A DNA stretch of 64,000 nucleotides, taken from Spirochaetota bacterium. GTDB taxonomy: Bacteria > Spirochaetota > Spirochaetia > Treponematales > UBA12059. Under the pieces are notes generated by a model. That model did not search any database. It saw nothing but the letters and a program-made list of their open reading frames with translations, and was not told where the DNA came from. Numbering within the stretch: position 1 is the first letter of the stretch; each line of letters starts with the position of its first letter. Location of the stretch: positions 1 through 64,000 of the forward strand of contig JADFDI010000009.1 of NCBI GenBank assembly GCA_018262985.1, read 5' to 3'. Below are positions 55,145 through 63,900 of the stretch, piece after piece. The translations under genes and the position numbers were made by a program.

Positions 55145-56152
55145 GTGAACAGGCTTCTTTCGAAGGCGGGCTTCGCGCTCGCGATCGTCGCCGTCGTCGC
55201 GCTGGCCGCGTCGTGCGCGCCGAAGGCCGAGGGCGCGGCGAGCTCCGCCGCCCCGACGTCGATCCGGCACATCACCATGGGCACCGCGGGCGTCGGCGGC
55301 ACCAACTACCCGACCGGCATCGCCATGAGCGCCCTTTGGAACGCGAACATCCCCGGCGTGAAGGCCGTGGCCATCGCCACCAACGGCAGCCCGCACAACA
55401 TCGACCTCTTGCGCACCAAGGACGCGGACGTGGCCGTCTGCCGCTCGCTCGAGGCGTACCGCGCCCTGAACGGCGTCGAGCCCTATCCCGAGAAGATGCC
55501 CTGGATGCGCTCGCTCACCGGCGGCCTCTTCTCCGACGTGTTCCAGGTCGTGGCCACCAAGGATTCCGGCATCAAGAACATCGCCGACTTCCGCGGCAAG
55601 CGCATCGTGGTCGGTCCCGTCGGCTCCGGCGGCGAGGTCGACGCCCGCGAGACCCTCGCGGCCTACGGCATGACCTACGACGACATCAAGCCGAGCTTCG
55701 TCGAATTCGCCCAGGGCATCGAGATGATGCAGGACGGCCTGGTCGACGGCGGCATCATCGGCCTCGCGCTCGGCGCCGCGGCCATGCAGGAGCTCCTGCT
55801 CGAGGGCGACGTCGTGATGCTCCCCATCAGCGACGAAGCCCTGGCCAAGCTCAAGGAAAAGAACCAGTTCTACATCCGCCGCACCATCCCGGCCAACATC
55901 TACCCGAACCAGGACTACTCGGTCGAGACCGTCGGCACTCCGCCCGACATCATCATCGTCCGCGCGGACATGGAAGAGGACCTGGTCTACAAGATGACCA
56001 AGACCCTCTACGAGAACCTGCCGGCCGTCCACGCGGTCTCGGCGCTCCTGACCCAGTTCACGAAGGATCTCGTCCTCGCCGACGACCAGATGCTCGTGCC
56101 CTACCACCCGGGCGCCCGCAAGTACTTCGTCGAGCAGGGCTGGCTCAAGTAA
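55145..56152 (+). CDS. TAXI family TRAP solute-binding lipoprotein
   Basis: The 335-residue protein has a lipoprotein signal (FALAIVAVVALAASC) and the TAXI fold: TMGTAGVGGTNYPTGIAM (about residues 45-62), FRGKRIVVGPVGSGGEVDAR and a C-terminal PYHPGARKYFVEQGW. GTG at 55,145 has AGGAGG 5 nt upstream. It captures the substrate for the permease and is followed by a strong terminator. Confidence 0.94.
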   Translation: MNRLLSKAGFALAIVAVVALAASCAPKAEGAASSAAPTSIRHITMGTAGVGGTNYPTGIAMSALWNANIPGVKAVAIATNGSPHNIDLLRTKDADVAVCRSLEAYRALNGVEPYPEKMPWMRSLTGGLFSDVFQVVATKDSGIKNIADFRGKRIVVGPVGSGGEVDARETLAAYGMTYDDIKPSFVEFAQGIEMMQDGLVDGGIIGLALGAAAMQELLLEGDVVMLPISDEALAKLKEKNQFYIRRTIPANIYPNQDYSVETVGTPPDIIIVRADMEEDLVYKMTKTLYENLPAVHAVSALLTQFTKDLVLADDQMLVPYHPGARKYFVEQGWLK

Positions 56153-56236
56153 AATACCGTCGCAGCTTCCCCGGCGCGCGGCCAACCACCCGCGCGCTCC
56201 GGGGAACGCCCGCCGTACGCGACGGCTTCGGTACCG

Positions 56237-56280
56237 AAAGGGGGAGTCCCGCCCAGGCGGGGCTCCCCCTCCTTTTTTTT
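56237..56280 (+). terminator. Rho-independent terminator after the TRAP operon
   Basis: A GC-rich stem (GGGGGAG-CCCGCC with GGCGGG-CTCCCCC, some mismatch) and loop are followed by eight T. The remaining stretch to 56,478 has no gene but holds a 20-bp direct repeat (56,310-56,329 and 56,352-56,371). Confidence 0.9.
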
Positions 56281-56309
56281 AATTGCGGAGCGGTCGGGCC
56301 TCGGGCGCG

Positions 56310-56371
56310 CCGGCGCTGCCAGGGCGCGGCCGGCGGACGGACGGGCGCGGACCGGCGCTGCCAGGGCGCGG
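56310..56371 (+). repeat. 20-bp direct repeat
   Basis: CCGGCGCTGCCAGGGCGCGG occurs at 56,310-56,329 and 56,352-56,371, 42 bases apart. It lies between a terminator and a promoter, with no known role. Confidence 0.6.
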
Positions 56372-56478
56372 GCCGGGGCGAGCGGGCACTCAGGCGGGCG
56401 GGCGCGGAGACGTCGCGGCGCGCCGCCGTCCGCGGGTTCCGCTCGACAGCCCGAGCCTCCGCGTCCTACCATGGGCGC

Positions 56479-58002
56479 ATGGAGGACGCCATGAACGCGA
56501 ACGAGCTCGGCGCGCCGGAAGCCCTGTGGGAAGCCTTCTTCGAACTCTGCGCCGTGCCGCGACCCTCGCGCCACGAGGAAGCCGCCGCCGAGTGGGCGCT
56601 CGGACGCGCGCGGAAGGCCGGGCTCGAGGCCCGGCGCGACGCGGCCGGCAACGTCCTGGCGCGGAAGCCCGCCCGTCCGGGACGCGGGGGGGCGCCCCTC
56701 GTCATACTGCAGGCCCACCTCGACATGGTGCCGCAGAAGGCCGAGGGCTCGGCGCACGACTTCCTCCGCGACGCGATAGTCCCGCGGCTCGATCCGGACG
56801 ATCCGGACTGGCTCCGCGCCACGGGGACCACGCTCGGCGCCGACGACGGCATCGGGGTGGCCGCCGCCTTCGCCCTCCTCGAGGACCGAGGGCTCGACCA
56901 CGGTCCGATCGACGCCCTCTTCACCGTGAACGAGGAGAGCGGCATGTCCGGCGCCCGCGGCGTCGAAAGCGCCTTCCTGGGTGGGGATCTGCTCGTGAAC
57001 CTGGACGGCGAAAAACTGGACGAGATCTGCGTCGGCAGCGCGACCGGCCAGCGCATGTCCTTCCGGCTCGAGGCCGGCGCGGACCGGACGCGCCGGGTGG
57101 CGCCGGGCGAGATTTTCGTCCGCGCCGGTATTTCAGGCCTGCGCGGCGGGCACTCGGGCGGCGACATCCACCTCGGGCGCGCGAACGCCATCACCGAGCT
57201 CGCGCGCCTGGTCGCGGGGGCGGCGCGGGTTCATGGCGCGCGGCTCGTCTCAATCGAGGGCGGCTCGGTGCCGAACGCCATTCCCCGCGAGGCGCGCGCC
57301 GTGCTGGCGCTCGAAGCGGGCCGCGCCGACGGCTTCGAGGCCGGCCTGGCCGCTGCGGCCGCGGAGCTCCGCGGCCGCTTCGGGACGGCCGAGCCCGGAC
57401 TGAGGGTCGCCGTGGAGCGCGTCGGGCTTCAGGACCTGGGCACCGCGCCGCCGCCGGCCTTCGACGCGGAAACCGGAGGGCGCTTCCTCGAGGCGCTCGC
57501 GGCCGCGCCGGACGGGCTCGCTTCGATGATGCACGGCATGGACGACGTGGCGCGGCTCTCGTCGAACATCGGCCTCGTCCGGAGCGCCGCGACCGGGGAC
57601 GGGCGCCTCGTCGCGGACGGCATGCTGTTGGCGCGCGGTGCCTACGAGGACGAGCTCGACGGGCTCTGCGACGGCATCGCGCGCGCCCTCGAGGCGGGCG
57701 GCTGCTCGGTCGAGCGCGTCGCGCGCACCTCCGGCTGGGCGCCCGATCACGGGAGCCCCCTGCTCGCGGCCGCGCGCGAAGCCTGGACGGAGGCGCTCGG
57801 CGCGGAACCCGAGGCGCGGGCCACGCACGGCGGCCTCGAGTGCGGGCTCCTGCGCGCCGCGCGCCCGACCCTGGACATGATCTCCGCGGGGCCGGACATC
57901 CGCTTCCCGCACTCGCCGGACGAGGCGGTCCGGATAGCCTCGGTGGCGCGCTTTTACGCGGCGCTCCGCGCCCTGGTGGAAAAGCTGGCGCGGCGGACCT
58001 GA
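56479..58002 (+). CDS. pepD: PepD-like beta-Ala-His (aminoacyl-histidine) dipeptidase
   Basis: The 507-residue M20 metallopeptidase has ILQAHLDMVPQK (about residues 80-91), TLGADDGIGVAAAFAL with a metal-binding Asp, FTVNEESGMSGARGV with the catalytic Glu pair, and a dimer lid. TACCAT (56,467-56,472) ends 6 bases before the ATG, with TCGACA 18 bases upstream, so the transcript may be leaderless. An alternative ATG at 56,491 has GGAGG 5 nt before it. Confidence 0.92.
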   Translation: MEDAMNANELGAPEALWEAFFELCAVPRPSRHEEAAAEWALGRARKAGLEARRDAAGNVLARKPARPGRGGAPLVILQAHLDMVPQKAEGSAHDFLRDAIVPRLDPDDPDWLRATGTTLGADDGIGVAAAFALLEDRGLDHGPIDALFTVNEESGMSGARGVESAFLGGDLLVNLDGEKLDEICVGSATGQRMSFRLEAGADRTRRVAPGEIFVRAGISGLRGGHSGGDIHLGRANAITELARLVAGAARVHGARLVSIEGGSVPNAIPREARAVLALEAGRADGFEAGLAAAAAELRGRFGTAEPGLRVAVERVGLQDLGTAPPPAFDAETGGRFLEALAAAPDGLASMMHGMDDVARLSSNIGLVRSAATGDGRLVADGMLLARGAYEDELDGLCDGIARALEAGGCSVERVARTSGWAPDHGSPLLAAAREAWTEALGAEPEARATHGGLECGLLRAARPTLDMISAGPDIRFPHSPDEAVRIASVARFYAALRALVEKLARRT

Positions 58003-58063
58003 GGCGCTCCCGCGGGACTCCGCCGGCGGCGGCGCCGCGGGGCCGCCGCCCGAGTGAAATGGA

Positions 58064-58090
58064 AGCGGCCGCCCTCGGATGGCGGCCGCT
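58064..58090. terminator. Hairpin between convergent genes
   Basis: A perfect 10-bp stem, AGCGGCCGCC with GGCGGCCGCT, and a 7-base loop sit between the ends of pepD and the barrel gene. No T-run is clear on either strand. It may act on both genes. Confidence 0.5.
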
Positions 58091-58155
58091 CGAGAGGGTG
58101 CGGGGGTGGAAGGCGAGGCCCCGCGGGGGCGGGGAACCCCCTTTCCCCCCGGATC

Positions 58156-58761
58156 CTAGAAGCGGTAGCCGAGCGCGACCTGCACCGACGAGTAGCGGAG
58201 CGTGTCGCGCAGGTCGGAGAGCAGGGTGTAATCGCCCGCGAAGCGGGACTCCGCGTACGCGAGGTCCGCGAAGAGCCCCTGGCCGAGCTTGATGGTGAGG
58301 CCCGCGGACCAGTCGACGCCGACGCCGTAGGAGTCGTAGCCCGCCGCGTCCTTGAAGGCCTGGTTCGGCAGGGTTACCGCGAGACCGACGCGGCCCATCG
58401 GGCCCATGGTGATGCCTTCGATCTCGAGCGGCAGGCGGACCGTGGCGTACGGGGCGAGGAAGGCGAGGCTCCGGCCGGCGGCGCCGACGTCGCGGGGCAG
58501 TTGGAAGGCGAGCCCGCCGCCGACGAGCAGGAAGCGCTCGACCTCGAGCGTGTACTCGACCGAAAGGTCGAAGCCCACGCCCTCGTCCCAGACGACGTCA
58601 GGCGGATCGTAGGACGTGACGGTGCCGTCGGCGAGGATTTCCGTGGAGAGCGTGGCGAGCCCGCCTTCCAGGTCCAGGCCGACGCGGACGGCGAGCTGGG
58701 CGGAAGCGGCGGCGGCGAAGAGGACGGCGAAGGCCGCGAGCGCGGCGGTTTTGCGGTTCAT
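58156..58761 (-). CDS. Outer-membrane beta-barrel candidate
   Basis: The 201-residue protein has a signal peptide (residues 1-21, ASAQ cleavage), alternating hydrophobic strands from about residue 22 onward, and a C-terminal GYRF ending in phenylalanine, as barrel proteins do. GGAGGAAC precedes the ATG. Its family is not identified. It is transcribed divergently from the kinase gene from its own TTGACG-TACCAT promoter. Confidence 0.72.
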   Translation of the reverse strand: MNRKTAALAAFAVLFAAAASAQLAVRVGLDLEGGLATLSTEILADGTVTSYDPPDVVWDEGVGFDLSVEYTLEVERFLLVGGGLAFQLPRDVGAAGRSLAFLAPYATVRLPLEIEGITMGPMGRVGLAVTLPNQAFKDAAGYDSYGVGVDWSAGLTIKLGQGLFADLAYAESRFAGDYTLLSDLRDTLRYSSVQVALGYRF

Positions 58762-58781
58762 GTCTCGTTCCTCCGGCCCCG

Positions 58782-58868
58782 ATGGTAGGGCGGCGGACGG
58801 ACCCGCGTCAACCGGAGCGAGCGGTTCCGCATATCGCGCTTGCGGATACGGCCGGCGCGGGATACCAT
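58782..58868. promoter_or_regulatory. Divergent promoters of barrel protein and histidine kinase
   Basis: Minus strand: TTGACG (58,811-58,806), an 18-base spacer and TACCAT (58,787-58,782). Plus strand: TTGCGG (58,840-58,845), a 17-base spacer and TACCAT (58,863-58,868), 6 bases before the kinase ATG at 58,875, so leaderless. Both use the same -10. Confidence 0.7.
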
Positions 58869-58874
58869 TCGGCC

Positions 58875-59999
58875 ATGGCCGGCGTCGAAGGTCCCGAACA
58901 CAATCCCGATCCGCAGGACTCCTTCGTGCCGGGTCTGCCGGGCTTCGGCGAGTACTTCCTGGCCACCCAGACGCCGGTCTGGATCGAGGACTTCTCGGGC
59001 GTGGCCCAGCGCCTGCGCGAGCTGGGCCTCTCGGGCGCGGCGCTCGAAGCCCACCTACGCGCCAGTCCGGGCGAGGTGCGCTACCTGGCTTCGAAGGTCC
59101 GCGTCCTCGACGCCAACCAGGCGGCCGCCGAGCTGATCGAGGCGGAAAGCCGCCGGCAACTGATCGGGAACATCGCGGTCGGCTTCGACGACGGATCCTA
59201 CGCCAACTTCCTGGAGGAGATCCTCTCGATCGCCTCGGGCGCGCGTCGCTTTTCGGTGGATTTCCGCGCCAGGTCCATCAAGGGCCGCGCCTTGAGGCTC
59301 CGCATGGAGTGGACGGCGGCGCCGGGCCACGAGGAGGACCTGGCCCTGGTCTTCGTCACCTCGGTGGACCTGAGCGCCCTCATGGAGCGGGACGACCAGC
59401 TCCGCGTCGCGCTCGAGCGGCAGGAGGCCCTGCTCCGCGAGCTCCAGCACCGGGTGCGCAACACCCTTTCGCTCGTGATCTCCATCCTGCGCTGGCAGCG
59501 GGACGCGGACCCTTCGGGAGAGGCCGTGCTCGGCTCGGCGCTCAGGCGCGTCGAGACCCTGGCGACGGTCCAGCGCTCGCTCGGCCACGCGGAGGATTTC
59601 GCGCGGGTCTCGCTCCGCGATTGCGTGGAGGCCATCGTCGTGTCGGCGCGCGCCGCCCTGGGGTCGCGGGCTTCCATCGCGAGCGAGCTGCCGGAGCTCG
59701 CCCTGCCGGTGGAGACGGCGACGCCGCTCGCGCTCGCGGTGGGGGAGCTCGCGGACAACGCCCTCAGGCACGGCAGGGCAGGGGACGGGGAGGCGGAGCT
59801 GTCCGTCGCGGCGCGCCTGGACGACCTGTCCGCGCTCCGCGTCGAGGTGGGCGACCGCGGCCCCGGGATAGCCGCCGGGGCGGTGGAGGGCATCGGGCTC
59901 GGGCTCGTGCGGGTGCTGGCCCTGCAGCTGAAGGCCGAATTCCGGCTCGAGGACGCGGAGCCCGGCACGCGGGCGGTCCTGGTCGTTCCGCTGGCCTAG
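58875..59999 (+). CDS. HWE/HisKA_2-type sensor histidine kinase
   Basis: The 374-residue protein has a PAS-like N-terminal domain (1-170), then LLRELQHRVRNTLSLVISIL with the phosphoaccepting His (about 202), typical of HisKA_2 kinases. The C-terminal ATP domain has LAVGELADNALRHG (N box), DRGPGI (G1) and IGLGLVRVLA (G2). No membrane segment is seen, so it is cytosolic. No response regulator lies nearby. Confidence 0.9.
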   Translation: MAGVEGPEHNPDPQDSFVPGLPGFGEYFLATQTPVWIEDFSGVAQRLRELGLSGAALEAHLRASPGEVRYLASKVRVLDANQAAAELIEAESRRQLIGNIAVGFDDGSYANFLEEILSIASGARRFSVDFRARSIKGRALRLRMEWTAAPGHEEDLALVFVTSVDLSALMERDDQLRVALERQEALLRELQHRVRNTLSLVISILRWQRDADPSGEAVLGSALRRVETLATVQRSLGHAEDFARVSLRDCVEAIVVSARAALGSRASIASELPELALPVETATPLALAVGELADNALRHGRAGDGEAELSVAARLDDLSALRVEVGDRGPGIAAGAVEGIGLGLVRVLALQLKAEFRLEDAEPGTRAVLVVPLA

Positions 60000-60697
60000 A
60001 GGCTGCGCCGGGGCCGGTTCCCCCGGTCGTCCCCGGCCGCGCGTCCGGCACCCGGGAAGCGCAATACCGCGAGGTCGGGCGGCTCGAGCAGGTCGAGCCG
60101 GGCGCCGAGGCGTCGGGCGAGGGCCTCGAAGGCGGGCGGGCCGAAGAAGCCGACATGCGTCGGATCCTCCTTGTACCACCAGCGCCCGAAATCCTCAGGG
60201 CGCTCCGGCGGGAAGCGCGTGCGGACGGCGATGGCCCCGCCGCCCTCGAGCTTGCGCGCGAGCGTCGCGAGCAGGCGATACGGGTAGGGGACGTGCTCGA
60301 GCACCTCGTGGACGGCTATCAGGGCGAAGGGGCCGGCCAGGGAGCGCCGGTCCGGAGCGAAAAGCGGGTCCCACGCCTCGGCGCGGTAGCCGCGCTCGCG
60401 GAGCAGCCGGGCGAGCGCGGGCGTAGGTCCCGAGCCGAAATCGAGGACGCGCCCGGGCGGCGGGGCGAAGGGCGCGAGCGCGCGGTCGATGAAGGTCTCG
60501 AGGAAGGCCCGGTAGCCCGGATCGGCGGGATCGTTGCGGTGGAGGCGGTAGCGGGCCTCGGCGGCCTCCGGGCCCGGCACGGCGGACGGCTCGACCCGGA
60601 CATGGCCGCAGCGCGGGCAGCGGAACCAGGACGCGCCCCGTGCCCGGGTCCAGGGCGGGGCGGAGGGGAAGGGGGCGGCGCAGGCGCGGCATCGCAT
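59996..60697 (-). CDS. Zinc-ribbon class I SAM methyltransferase
   Basis: The 233-residue protein has an N-terminal zinc-ribbon (MRCRACAAP and FRCPRCGHV), then motif I VLDFGSGPTPALA (about 86-98) and ALIAVHEVLEHVPYP. It resembles Methyltransf_23 enzymes of surface sugar or tRNA modification. TAGCAT (60,709-60,704) with TTGGCC 18 bases upstream ends 6 bases before the ATG. The stop overlaps the opposing kinase stop by 4 bases. Confidence 0.83.
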   Translation of the reverse strand: MRCRACAAPFPSAPPWTRARGASWFRCPRCGHVRVEPSAVPGPEAAEARYRLHRNDPADPGYRAFLETFIDRALAPFAPPPGRVLDFGSGPTPALARLLRERGYRAEAWDPLFAPDRRSLAGPFALIAVHEVLEHVPYPYRLLATLARKLEGGGAIAVRTRFPPERPEDFGRWWYKEDPTHVGFFGPPAFEALARRLGARLDLLEPPDLAVLRFPGAGRAAGDDRGNRPRRSL

Positions 60698-60849
60698 GGC
60701 GCCATGCTAGCCCGGACCCCGCGCGGGGGCCAAGGGCGGACGCGCTCGCAGGCCCCGCGCGCCTCGGGGCGCCTCCCGCTTGACGCGGGTCCGTCCGCGC
60801 GCCATTTTCATGGACGGAACGCGCGGCGCCGCGCGCTTCCGGAGGCACG

Positions 60850-61977
60850 ATGAACGACCGGCTCAAGAACTTCAACGCGGGCAGGGCGAACTTCTTCCTG
60901 GTCGGCTTCATGGCCCTGGTCGTGCTCATGGCCGTGGCCAAGATCACCGCCGCGGTCCTGATCCCCCTCGTCATCGCCCTCCTGCTCGCCTTCGTGCTCG
61001 AACCGCTCGTGCTCTTCATCGAACGGCTCCGGATACCGCGGCTGCTGGCCATCCTCGCGGTGTTCATCCTGCTCGGGGGCGGCATCTACGTCATCGGCGC
61101 CATCGTGTTCACGGGCGGGCGGACCATCCTGGGCCTCTACCCGAAATACGAGGCGCGCTTCTCGGAAATCTACGAACGGGTGGCCGAGGTCCTGAGCCTG
61201 CCCTACGACGAGCAACTCTCGGTCTTCGGCAACCTCTGGGGCCAGCTCGGCGTGCGATCGAAGGTCCAGTCGCTCGCGCTCTCGCTTTCCGAAGGCTCCA
61301 TCGGCTTCCTCTCCGACGCCTTGATCGTGCTCATCATGACGACCTTCCTCCTCCTCGAGCTCGGCCATTTCCGGAGCAAGATCGCCATCGCCTTCGAGCA
61401 CCGCCTCTCGGACCGCATCAGGGTCATCGCGACCGACGTGGTGGCCCAGGTCAGCCGCTACCTGAGCGCCAAGTTCTTCATCTCGCTCGCCACCGGCGTC
61501 CTGGTCACCATCGGGCTCGAACTCGTGGGGCTCGATTTCGCGATCGTGTGGGGCGTCATCTCCTTCGTGCTCAACTTCATCCCGAATTTCGGCAGCATCG
61601 GCGCGGGGCTCGGGGCGGGCGTCTTCGCCCTGGTCCAGTTCTGGCCCGAACCAGGTCCCATCATCGGCGTGGGCGTCGTGATGCTCGGGGTCAACCAGGT
61701 CATCGGGAACTTCCTCGAACCGAAGATCATGGGCGACAACCTGGGGCTCTCGCCCTTCGTCATCGTGGTCTCGCTGATCGCGTGGGGCTGGCTCTGGGGC
61801 TTCGCCGGGCTCGTGCTCGCGGTGCCGATGACGGTCATAGTGAAGATCGTGTGCGAGAACGTTCCCATTCTCGAGCCCGCCTCCATCCTGATCGGTTCGT
61901 GGAAATCGGCCCGGAAGCGGCGGAACGGCGAGGAGCCGGCCGGTCCCGCCGCGGAGCCCGACGCGCCTCGCCCTTGA
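60850..61977 (+). CDS. AI-2E family transporter (PerM-like)
   Basis: The 375-residue protein has about eight membrane segments: LLAFVLEPLVLFIERLRIPR and LGVNQVIGNFLEPKIMGDNLGLSP are signatures of the family, which exports signals or ions. GGAGG precedes the ATG by 7 nt. The C-terminal 30 residues are charged and disordered. Confidence 0.9.
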   Translation: MNDRLKNFNAGRANFFLVGFMALVVLMAVAKITAAVLIPLVIALLLAFVLEPLVLFIERLRIPRLLAILAVFILLGGGIYVIGAIVFTGGRTILGLYPKYEARFSEIYERVAEVLSLPYDEQLSVFGNLWGQLGVRSKVQSLALSLSEGSIGFLSDALIVLIMTTFLLLELGHFRSKIAIAFEHRLSDRIRVIATDVVAQVSRYLSAKFFISLATGVLVTIGLELVGLDFAIVWGVISFVLNFIPNFGSIGAGLGAGVFALVQFWPEPGPIIGVGVVMLGVNQVIGNFLEPKIMGDNLGLSPFVIVVSLIAWGWLWGFAGLVLAVPMTVIVKIVCENVPILEPASILIGSWKSARKRRNGEEPAGPAAEPDAPRP

Positions 61978-62091
61978 CTCCGGGGGCGCCCGTCGCTAGA
62001 TTGACACCGCGCCTGGATCCGTCGCGACCGGGACGCGGGAGTTTCGCATGACCAGACCCGAGGCTCCCCTTCCGCGCGGAAGGGCGGGGCC

Positions 62092-63900
62092 ATGCCGTTC
62101 GTAGACGTCCGCGGGCTTTTCCACCGCTACCCGGGTTCTCCCGTCCATTCCCTCTCCGACGTATCCTTTCAGGTCGAGCCGGGCGAGTACCTCGCCGTCC
62201 TCGGCGCCAACGGCTCCGGAAAGAGCACGCTCGTGCGCTGCCTCGACGGCCTCGCGGAGATCGAAAGCGGCTCGGCGCGGGTCGGCGGGCTCGACCCGAT
62301 GAACGCCGACGAGCTCGCGGAGTTGCGCGCGCGGACGGGCCTGGTGTTCCAGTCGCCCGCCGACCAGCTGGTGGCCTCGGTGGTCGAGGAGGACTGCGCC
62401 TTCGGCCCCGAGAACCTCGGGCTGCCTCGCGAAGAGATCGCTCGGCGGGTGGCGTCGGCGCTCGAGGCGGCCGGGCTTTCCGCCGAACGCTCGAGGCCCG
62501 CCTGGGCCCTGTCGGCCGGCCAGCAGCAGCGCCTCGCCGTCGCCGGCGCGCTCGCCCTCGAGCCGGAGCTGCTGCTCCTCGACGAAGCCACCGCCATGAT
62601 CGACCCGCCCGGACGCACGGGCTTCCTCGACCTGATCGAGCGCCTCAACTCAGGCGGCACCACCGTCATCCACGTCACCCATTCGATGGAGGAAGCCCTC
62701 CGCGCGCGCCGCGTCCTCGTGCTGAGCGGCGGACGCCTCTCGTTCGACGGAGCGCCCGCGGAGCTGTTCGAGCGCCCCGAACTGGAAGCGTGGTCGCTCT
62801 CGCGGCCCGCCTCGCTCGAAGCCGCGCGCCGCGTGCGCGTCGCGTTCCCTGATTTCCGGCCGGCAGGAAGCGCGCCCGCGGATTTCCGAGACGAACTCGC
62901 GCGCCTCGCCCGGATTTTCGGAGCCGCTCCGGCGGTACCGCGCGCGGGTCCGTCGAATCCGTCGAATCCGTCGATTCCGTCGGACGCCGCTCCCGTCGAC
63001 CCGCCGCGCGACGACGACGCGCTCGTCCTCGACAAGGTCGTCCACGAGTACCTGGGCGGCACCGAGCTTGCGAAGCTCGCGCTCGACGGCGCTTCGCTCC
63101 GCGCCGGGAAGGGCGAACTGGTCGCGCTGGTCGGCGCCACGGGCTCCGGCAAGAGCTCCGCGCTCCAGCACGGCAACGCCCTGCTCGCGCCGTCATCCGG
63201 TTCGGTGCGCGTCCTGGGCCTCGACCCGGCGGCCAAGGGCGCCGACCTCAAAGCCCTGCGGTCGCGCGCGGCCCTGGCCGTGCAACGCCCCGAGACCGCG
63301 CTCTTCGAGACCTGCGTCGGCGACGACGTGGCCTTCGGTCCCCGCAACCACGGACTGAGGGGGAAGCCGCTCGTGGAGCGGGTCCGCTCGGCCATGGAGC
63401 GCGTGAAGCTCCCGTACGCGGAGTTCCGCGACCGCCCGGTCCGCGCGCTCTCGGGCGGCGAAAAGCGCCGCGCCGCAATGGCGGGGGTACTGGCCCTGGA
63501 ACCCGAGCTCCTGCTGCTCGACGAACCCTGCGCCGGGCTCGATCCAGGCGGCCGGGAATCGGCGCTGGCGCTGCAGGCCGCGCTCAAGGCGGACGGCCGG
63601 ACGGTGGCGGTATCGACCCACTCGATGGAGGACGCGACGCGGGCGGATCGGGTCTATGTGCTGGAGAAGGGAAGGGTGGTCGCCGAGGGAAGCCCCGCGG
63701 AGGTCTTCCTCGGGACGGAGCCGCCGCCCGGGCTCGAACGACCCTGGGCCGCGGAAGCGTCCGTACTCCTCTGGCGCGCCGGGCTGACGTCCGCCCCCGG
63801 CGCCCTCGACGCCGCGGCGCTGGCCGACGAGGCGCTCGCCGTCCTCGGCGCGCCGCGCCCGGGCGGCGTCCCGCGCGCGGCGGCGGAAGGCTCGCCGTGA
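62092..63900 (+). CDS. ECF transporter, fused EcfA ATPases
   Basis: This 602-residue protein joins two ABC ATPase domains. The first has GANGSGKST (41-49), LSAGQQQRLAVAGALA and LLLDEATAMID. The second has GATGSGKSS (about 345), LSGGEKRRAAMAGVLA and LLLDEPCAGLDP. A linker near residue 290 holds a PSN repeat from a 9-bp tandem DNA repeat. It powers uptake of a vitamin or metal with EcfT and a separate S subunit; none is seen in the window. Confidence 0.93.
   Translation: MPFVDVRGLFHRYPGSPVHSLSDVSFQVEPGEYLAVLGANGSGKSTLVRCLDGLAEIESGSARVGGLDPMNADELAELRARTGLVFQSPADQLVASVVEEDCAFGPENLGLPREEIARRVASALEAAGLSAERSRPAWALSAGQQQRLAVAGALALEPELLLLDEATAMIDPPGRTGFLDLIERLNSGGTTVIHVTHSMEEALRARRVLVLSGGRLSFDGAPAELFERPELEAWSLSRPASLEAARRVRVAFPDFRPAGSAPADFRDELARLARIFGAAPAVPRAGPSNPSNPSIPSDAAPVDPPRDDDALVLDKVVHEYLGGTELAKLALDGASLRAGKGELVALVGATGSGKSSALQHGNALLAPSSGSVRVLGLDPAAKGADLKALRSRAALAVQRPETALFETCVGDDVAFGPRNHGLRGKPLVERVRSAMERVKLPYAEFRDRPVRALSGGEKRRAAMAGVLALEPELLLLDEPCAGLDPGGRESALALQAALKADGRTVAVSTHSMEDATRADRVYVLEKGRVVAEGSPAEVFLGTEPPPGLERPWAAEASVLLWRAGLTSAPGALDAAALADEALAVLGAPRPGGVPRAAAEGSP
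62949..62984 (+). repeat. 9-bp microsatellite in the EcfA linker
   Basis: Four copies of a 9-mer: TCCGTCGAA twice, TCCGTCGAT and TCCGTCGGA. They encode Pro-Ser-Asn/Ile/Asp units. A change in copy number would keep the frame. Confidence 0.85.

Noticed and set aside
58616..60853. 745-residue open frame across the kinase and methyltransferase genes
   Set aside because: Low-complexity Gly/Arg text, overlapping two genes with conserved motifs.
61996..62048. Promoter with TAGATT and TTGACA before the ECF gene
   Set aside because: Neither element has a partner at a suitable distance, and the ATG at 62,048 opens a frame that ends inside ecfA without a binding site.
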